A stretch of DNA of 11,517 bases from JBBSUX01 sp038234045 (GTDB taxonomy: Bacteria; Pseudomonadota; Gammaproteobacteria; Burkholderiales; Burkholderiaceae_C). The notes under the pieces were generated by a model. It did no database searches and was not told where the DNA came from. It saw only the letters and a list, made by a program, of their open reading frames with translations. The stretch's first letter is position 1; each line of letters begins with the position of its first letter. Position numbers and translations under genes: made by a program. Where the stretch lies: contig JBBSUX010000096.1 of NCBI GenBank assembly GCA_038234045.1, forward strand, positions 1-11,517, given 5' to 3'. Shown piece after piece: positions 7,281 through 11,517 of this stretch.

Positions 7281-8213
7281 CTATTGGTCCAGCCACCGCG
7301 CCGCTGGCCATTGGCCCGCACTGATTGCCCTCTTCATACAAGAAACCAGCTCTGTTGCGACGCAACGCACCGATGTGGCTGTGTGGCGACTCGAGGACGT
7401 GGCAAGCACGATCGTCCGGGTCATCGGTGGGTCGATTAATGGGGCGGCCACGAATAAGCCTGCAGCAATTTCCTCCACGATCGCGATGGTAGGCAGCACA
7501 GTCATTCCATGGCCACCGCGAACAAGAATCTTTTGCACACTCATAGCATTGGTTTCGGCCACCACGTTGAGCGGGATCCCCTGCAAGTTGGCGGCCTGTT
7601 CAACTAGTAAACGCAGTCCATGGGGAGCACTGGGGAGCACCAACGGATGCTTTGCTAGGTCGCGCACCGGATACGGTGTGCCCGCGTCCAACCCAGCGGC
7701 TGGTAACCCCACAACCCACAGGTCCTCTTCCAGCAACGGTTTGATACGAATAGCTGCGGTATGTTTCGGGGCATAGAGGAGGGCCAAATCCAATTCAGCC
7801 GACTCGAGCCAGCTTTGCAGTGTGCCCGCATAGGCCGTGGCGATTCGCAATCGGATGCCAGGATATTTTTGCGCTACCGCGCCCACGAGTGTGCTGGAGA
7901 GCAAATCGCAAGTGCTAGGCAGCAGCCCTACTACGACGATGCCGCCTATTCCGCCCGGGGTTGGTTGTATTTCCGCACGCGCCTGATCTAGTTTGCCCAA
8001 GACCCACCGTGCGTATTCAACGAGCGTTCGCCCTGCTTCCGTCAGTTCCATACCGCGGCGGCTGCGGTCGAAAAGCTCGGCGCCAATGTCTTCCTCCAGC
8101 AATCGTAATTGCCGCGAGACAGCCGGCTGCACGATGTTTAGCAAAGCAGCCGCGCGAGTCACATTTCCGGTCTCCGCCACTGTGACTAGGGCGCGTAGCT
8201 GTTTGAAATCCAT
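7281..8213 (-). CDS. LysR-type transcriptional regulator
   Basis: A full-length 310-residue regulator. An N-terminal winged HTH covers residues 1-65 (MDFKQLRALVTVAETGNVTR, PAVSRQLRLLEEDIGAELF, then RRGMELTEAG). A linker helix and a two-lobed effector-binding domain follow (IVVVGLLPSTCDLL starts the first lobe; GHGMTVLP is typical of the second). By overall character it is nearest the Nac/Cbl-like LysR proteins, but that does not reveal the ligand. It is divergent from the ThDP decarboxylase genes with a 108-bp shared upstream region, the usual arrangement for a LysR protein controlling its neighbour in response to a pathway substrate or intermediate. Its ATG at 8213 has a weak ribosome binding site. 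It is the left boundary of the AT-richer catabolic block. Confidence 0.93.
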   Translation of the reverse strand: MDFKQLRALVTVAETGNVTRAAALLNIVQPAVSRQLRLLEEDIGAELFDRSRRGMELTEAGRTLVEYARWVLGKLDQARAEIQPTPGGIGGIVVVGLLPSTCDLLSSTLVGAVAQKYPGIRLRIATAYAGTLQSWLESAELDLALLYAPKHTAAIRIKPLLEEDLWVVGLPAAGLDAGTPYPVRDLAKHPLVLPSAPHGLRLLVEQAANLQGIPLNVVAETNAMSVQKILVRGGHGMTVLPTIAIVEEIAAGLFVAAPLIDPPMTRTIVLATSSSRHTATSVRCVATELVSCMKRAISAGQWPAARWLDQ

Positions 8214-8321
8214 ATTTCAGGTGATGCGTAACTGTGATCGATTCAATCACGAAATTCTATTGCAGATAGCGATTGATCAGATATTAAGATTACGAAATTC
8301 AGTAAGTCAAGGAAAACAAAT
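8214..8321. promoter_or_regulatory. Divergent control region with probable LysR operator
   Basis: At 8234-8250 lies the 17-bp near-palindrome GTGATCGATTCAATCAC (one mismatched pair). A related half-site, GATTGATCA, lies at 8271-8279. A 9-bp direct repeat ACGAAATTC occurs at 8249-8257 and 8292-8300, spaced 43 bp (about four helical turns), its first copy abutting the palindrome. LysR proteins typically bind dyads upstream of the regulated promoter plus a second site nearer it. A weak -35/-10 candidate (TTGCAG 8260-8265, TATTAA 8282-8287, 16-bp gap) would drive the catabolic genes. The ribosome binding site of the alpha gene is AAGGA at 8309-8313. Confidence 0.5.
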
Positions 8322-8855
8322 ATGACGTCCGATATGAAGTCACCGGCGTGGCAGAAGGCGGTGTTCGATGCATTGAAGGAAGGGGGAATTCAGCAGATCG
8401 CTTATGTGCCTGACGCTGGTCATTCCTATTCCATCCGCGCAGCCCAAGATGACCCCGAAATCATCGACACTGTGCTGACGACGGAGGAAGAAGGCGTAGC
8501 GCTCGTCAGCGGGGCTTGGCTCGGTGGGCAGCGCGCCGCGTTGTTGATGCAGAGCAGTGGCGTCGGCAACTGTGTAAACATGTTTTCTCTTTTGAGCAGC
8601 TGTGGCTTCCCCTTTCTCACTTTAGTCACCATGCGCGGTGAGTACGCAGAGTTCAACCCATGGCAGTGCCCGATGGGCAAATCCACGCAAGCAGCGTTGG
8701 AGCTGATGGGCATCACAGTCGTGCGGGCGTCCGACCCGCAGCAGATCGGTGAAATCGTCGCGGCGGCACTCGATTCCGCATTTTTAGCCGGTGAAAAAGT
8801 TGCCGTGCTGCTGTCGCAAAGCCTTATTGGCCGCAAAAAGTGGGAGCGTAATTAA
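8322..8855 (+). CDS. ThDP-dependent 2-oxo acid decarboxylase, alpha (Pyr-domain) subunit, ComD-like
   Basis: A 177-residue stand-alone pyrimidine-binding domain of a ThDP enzyme. It matches the alpha subunit of sulfopyruvate decarboxylase (ComD) and the N-terminal domain of phosphonopyruvate decarboxylase: TTEEEGVALVSGAWLGG (residues 53-69) holds the Glu that activates the cofactor, followed by ALLMQSSGVGNCVNMFSLL and CPMGKSTQAALELMGI (116-131). Archaeal ComD has the same blocks (REEEGVGICAGAFLGG, IQNSGLGNS, PMGKAT). It must pair with the next gene's product to form the active site. The genes overlap by one base (TAATG), so translation is coupled and the subunits are made together. The substrate is not determined by these motifs; sulfopyruvate, phosphonopyruvate or another small 2-oxo acid are all possible. 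A second homologue begins at 11364. Confidence 0.85.
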   Translation: MTSDMKSPAWQKAVFDALKEGGIQQIAYVPDAGHSYSIRAAQDDPEIIDTVLTTEEEGVALVSGAWLGGQRAALLMQSSGVGNCVNMFSLLSSCGFPFLTLVTMRGEYAEFNPWQCPMGKSTQAALELMGITVVRASDPQQIGEIVAAALDSAFLAGEKVAVLLSQSLIGRKKWERN

Positions 8856-9445
8856 TGAGCTCACCTACCAGCCCACGCGTGGACCGCCGTGCTTTCGTAG
8901 CCTCTCTGATAGCGGCCACGCCTGAGGCACTGGTCGTCACCGGCTTAGGTTCGCCTGCGTACGACGTGTTTGCCGCCGGTGACCGTGACAAGAACTTCTA
9001 TCTCTGGGGTGCGATGGGCGGCGCTACTGCTCTGGCCCTGGGTTTAGCGCTTGCGCAGCCCGACAAACCGGTGGTCGTCATCACAGGCGACGGCGAGCAA
9101 CTAATGGGGATCGGAAGCTTGGGAACAGTTGGCGCGAAGCAACCGAAGAATCTCACTATTGTCGTGTTAGACAACGGCCATTACGGCGAAACCGGCATGC
9201 AACGCAGTCACGCGAGCTTAGGCACAGACCTGCTCGCTGTCGCCCAAGGTTTCGGAATCGAGGCAGTTCGCATCGAGAGCTACGACGGCTCAATCAAAGT
9301 CGCTCAACGAGTCAACGCACGCAACGGTACGACTTTCGTGCACGTTCTAATCGACTCCAGTGAGCCTCCCCGCAAGCTCCCACCGCGCGACGGAACTTAT
9401 GTAAAAAATCGCTTTCGTCAAGCGCTCGGTTTTGCCCCGTTCTAA
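8855..9445 (+). CDS. ThDP-dependent 2-oxo acid decarboxylase, beta (PP-domain) subunit, ComE-like
   Basis: A 196-residue diphosphate-binding domain, partner of the preceding subunit. NFYLWGAMGGATALALGLAL (47-66) corresponds to the ComE block NFY.LGSMG....GLAL. The ThDP/Mg2+ motif begins GDGEQLMGIGSLGTVG (78-93) and ends DNGHYGETG (106-114); Asp79 and Asn107 would ligate the metal, with the usual spacing of about 27 residues. The alpha and beta chains together equal one decarboxylase of about 370 residues, as in the fused phosphonopyruvate decarboxylase. A GGGAG ribosome binding site lies inside the end of the alpha gene. The expected reaction is non-oxidative decarboxylation of a 2-oxo acid to an aldehyde, consistent with the aldehyde dehydrogenase downstream. 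Confidence 0.87.
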   Translation: MSSPTSPRVDRRAFVASLIAATPEALVVTGLGSPAYDVFAAGDRDKNFYLWGAMGGATALALGLALAQPDKPVVVITGDGEQLMGIGSLGTVGAKQPKNLTIVVLDNGHYGETGMQRSHASLGTDLLAVAQGFGIEAVRIESYDGSIKVAQRVNARNGTTFVHVLIDSSEPPRKLPPRDGTYVKNRFRQALGFAPF

Positions 9446-9586
9446 GAAGGAGAGCAGGCGATTCAGTGACATCAACTCCTCATGGCCCCAGTGTGTCGAT
9501 GCCTTCACTGGAGAATGGTTCGTCCTTATTGATAATGACGGGCGCCATGCACTTGCTCTGTGTTTGGATTAAAAGAGGAGGCTCTT

Positions 9587-9760
9587 TTGGGTACGTTGAA
9601 CAACGTAATGCGTGAGATGCGCATCAGCATGACCTGCTTTCCGATGCAACCGAGTCAACGCGCGAATTACAAAGCTGAACTTCGCAATTTCGTCCGTCGT
9701 GTCCGGGTGGCTGCCATTCGATTGGCCAAATGTCATCAAATTGACGCATTCCGACCATAG
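9587..9760 (+). CDS. Possible small protein (57 residues), TTG start
   Basis: A perfect AGGAGG (9576-9581) stands 5 bases before TTG 9587, which opens a frame ending 9 bases before the dehydrogenase ATG. The product (MGTLNNVMREMRISMTCFPM..., with LRNFVRRVRVAAIRLAKCHQ) is basic and resembles nothing I know. A second short frame, GTG 9466 to 9615, precedes and overlaps it; with no recognised similarity the whole gap could instead be a decayed gene. It lies within what is probably one transcript, and the strong ribosome binding site is the main support. Confidence 0.3.
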   Translation: MGTLNNVMREMRISMTCFPMQPSQRANYKAELRNFVRRVRVAAIRLAKCHQIDAFRP

Positions 9761-9769
9761 GGGAAACAC

Positions 9770-11248
9770 ATGCAACGCTATCAGATGTACATAGACGGTG
9801 AGTTCTCGGACGCGAGTTCCGGCAAGTGGTTTGACAGCTACAACCCCTTTACCGGCGAAGTCTGGGGACAAATTGCGGAAGCCGGGTCCGCCGATGTAGA
9901 TCGTGCGGTGCATGCGGCACATAATGCGTTCGCGCACGGTTCGTGGTCACTACTGACCGCTAGCCAAAGGGGGGCCCTGCTGCGAAAGCTGGGCGACTTG
10001 ATCATGCGTGACTCAAGAAAGCTAGCGGAGTTCGAGGTCCGAGATAACGGCAAACTCCTCGCCGAGATGGTCGGCCAGCTCAACTATCTTCCTCAGTGGT
10101 TTTACTACTTTGGCGGACTCGCCGACAAGGTCCAGGGTGCGGTGATACCGCTCGACAAGAAGGGCTATTTTAATTTTACCCGGCATGAGCCGCTTGGTGT
10201 GGTGGCTGCGATTACTCCATGGAACTCACCGTTGCTGCTGACCGCATGGAAAATAGCCCCGGCTCTAGCGGCTGGCTGCACGATCGTGTTGAAGCCATCC
10301 GAATTCACTTCCGCATCCACGCTGGAATTCGTCAAGTTGTTCGAGGAAGCTGGTTTCCCCCGAGGAGTCGTTAATGTCGTTACCGGATTTGGAAAGGACG
10401 TTGGCACGCCGCTGGTGGAACATCCGCTGGTCAAGAAAATCACCTTTACCGGTTCGGACGCCACTGGGAGAGCGATCAACCAACTCGCAGCCAAGCACTT
10501 CAAGCATGTAAGCCTGGAACTAGGCGGCAAGTCGCCGAACATTGTGTTCGCCGACGCCAACCTCGATGACGCAATTAATGGTGCGGTATCTGGAATTTTT
10601 GCCGCGACCGGCCAAACCTGTATCGCAGGATCCCGGCTTCTGCTGCAGGAGAGCATTCACGATCAATTTATTGAAAAGTTGATTGCACTGGCGAAGAGTG
10701 CGCGCATGGGCGATCCGATGAGCATGGACACGCAGGTTGGTCCGATCACGACCCGCCAGCAATACGACAAGGTGCTGAGCTATATCGACATTGCCAAAAG
10801 TGAGGGCGCCGAACTACGTATGGGTGGCGCGCCGGCTACAGGCCCTGAATGCGGCAAAGGCTGGTTCATTGAACCGACGATTTTTTCCGGGGTGACGAAC
10901 AAGATGCGCATCGCTCAGGAAGAGGTATTCGGCCCGATCCTGTCGGTCATCAAGTTCAAGGACGAGGACGACGCCGTGGCGATCGCTAACGATTCCAGCT
11001 ACGGCCTCGGATCTGGTGTGTGGACCAGCGACATTGGCAGGGCATTTTGCATGTCTGAGCGTATCCAGGCAGGTACAGTTTGGATCAATACCTACCGTGC
11101 GGTGAGCTACATGTCCCCGTTCGGCGGATATAAGAATTCGGGCTTGGGTCGAGAAAACGGCATTGATGCTATTAGAGAATACTTGCAGGTAAAGAGCGTC
11201 TGGATCAATACGGGGGCAGCGACCTCCAACCCGTTCACCATGCGGTAG
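9770..11248 (+). CDS. NAD(P)+-dependent aldehyde dehydrogenase
   Basis: A 492-residue, full-length member of the ALDH superfamily, non-acylating type. Key parts: PWN with the oxyanion Asn152, Lys175 and Glu178 in VLKPSE (Glu here usually favours NAD+), FTGSDATG (226-233) of the cofactor fold, the general base Glu250 in LELGGKSPN, the nucleophile Cys284 in ATGQTCIAGSR, and EEVFGPILSV. The substrate is not readable; the closest named relatives in general build are betaine-aldehyde and hydroxymuconic-semialdehyde dehydrogenases. It lies downstream of the ThDP decarboxylase pair in the same direction, so it probably oxidises the aldehyde that they form, to a carboxylic acid (for a sulfopyruvate route, sulfoacetaldehyde to sulfoacetate). 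AGGGGAA upstream of ATG 9770 is an adequate ribosome binding site. Confidence 0.93.
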   Translation: MQRYQMYIDGEFSDASSGKWFDSYNPFTGEVWGQIAEAGSADVDRAVHAAHNAFAHGSWSLLTASQRGALLRKLGDLIMRDSRKLAEFEVRDNGKLLAEMVGQLNYLPQWFYYFGGLADKVQGAVIPLDKKGYFNFTRHEPLGVVAAITPWNSPLLLTAWKIAPALAAGCTIVLKPSEFTSASTLEFVKLFEEAGFPRGVVNVVTGFGKDVGTPLVEHPLVKKITFTGSDATGRAINQLAAKHFKHVSLELGGKSPNIVFADANLDDAINGAVSGIFAATGQTCIAGSRLLLQESIHDQFIEKLIALAKSARMGDPMSMDTQVGPITTRQQYDKVLSYIDIAKSEGAELRMGGAPATGPECGKGWFIEPTIFSGVTNKMRIAQEEVFGPILSVIKFKDEDDAVAIANDSSYGLGSGVWTSDIGRAFCMSERIQAGTVWINTYRAVSYMSPFGGYKNSGLGRENGIDAIREYLQVKSVWINTGAATSNPFTMR

Positions 11249-11363
11249 CTTCGCATTCTTCCCGCGTAGGAGATGGTGCCCCGACAAAACTAATTTCATT
11301 TGCGCTTCATCGAACCTGCCAACGCCCGATTCATCCTTTCAACCATTCCCAACGCATACGATT

Positions 11364-11517
11364 ATGTCGTCCAGCTGGCCCGAACAAATTTTTCGCGAGC
11401 TGCAGGATCTGAACATCAAGCAGGTCGGTTATGTCCCCGACGCTGGCCATAGCGCGCTGATCGTCCGGTGTCAAGCGAACCCCAATTTGCGCTCCGTTTC
11501 GCTGACCACCGAGGAAG
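11364..11517 (+). CDS. Second ComD-like ThDP decarboxylase alpha subunit, N-terminal part
   Basis: The first 51 codons of a gene cut by the right edge. The product repeats the layout of the 8322 gene: W....F..L....I.Q..YVPDAGHS, then LTTEE. Over the 47 aligned residues I count 21 identities, with YVPDAGHS and LTTEE fully conserved including the cofactor-activating Glu, so it is a divergent paralogue and not a recent copy. It starts 115 bp after the dehydrogenase stop codon, in the same direction. No good ribosome binding site precedes the ATG, and no other start is available in frame nearby. A matching beta subunit is expected just beyond the window, but this is not seen. Confidence 0.75.
   Translation, partial: MSSSWPEQIFRELQDLNIKQVGYVPDAGHSALIVRCQANPNLRSVSLTTEE

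Noticed and set aside
7621..7641. Tandem 10-base repeat GGGGAGCACT / GGGGAGCACC.
   Set aside because: Inside lysR it encodes LPSAPHG, a normal segment of LysR effector domains, so it is coding coincidence and not an expansion.
11306..11460. Open frame overlapping the start of the second alpha gene.
   Set aside because: Out of frame with the clear YVPDAGHS homology and without a ribosome binding site or recognisable product.

Overview
The window reads as chromosomal DNA from a GC-rich betaproteobacterium, most likely Burkholderiales and probably Comamonadaceae. The clues are the DinG-type helicase, the small lipoprotein and cysteine-containing secreted protein of types I recall from that group, a PACE efflux pump, and an AT-rich palindromic spacer of a kind I associate with Comamonadaceae. 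These assignments come from memory of the families, not from a search.

Left part (1-6475, GC-rich, housekeeping in character): the first codons of a minus-strand gene resembling succinate dehydrogenase SdhC; an internal fragment of the C4-dicarboxylate transporter gene dctA (about 408-793) with both ends missing; an intact Kch-type potassium channel (839-2062) with an apparent internal start for a soluble RCK domain; a DinG-family Fe-S helicase on the minus strand; a divergent lipoprotein of unknown function; then, on the minus strand, a secreted small protein followed by a PACE-family efflux pump.

Middle part (about 6476-7280): no intact gene. It holds remains of two unrelated insertion sequences. 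One is an IS3-family-like OrfA on the minus strand, broken by an apparent TGG-to-TAG change. The other is the 5' end of an IS5-family-like transposase on the plus strand, broken by a one-base frameshift.

Right part (7281-11517, visibly more AT-rich): a catabolic module that looks acquired or lineage-specific. A LysR-type regulator is divergent from a two-subunit thiamine-diphosphate (ThDP) decarboxylase of the sulfopyruvate/phosphonopyruvate decarboxylase (ComD/ComE) type, followed by an aldehyde dehydrogenase. A second, divergent ComD-like subunit starts just before the window ends. The simplest reading is regulated decarboxylation of a 2-oxo acid to an aldehyde that the dehydrogenase oxidises to the acid. 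The substrate cannot be read from the sequence. The repeated ComD-like subunit is the most unusual feature of the window. The 324-bp gap between the beta subunit and the dehydrogenase may hold a very small gene.

I saw no tRNA, rRNA, CRISPR array or intact mobile element.
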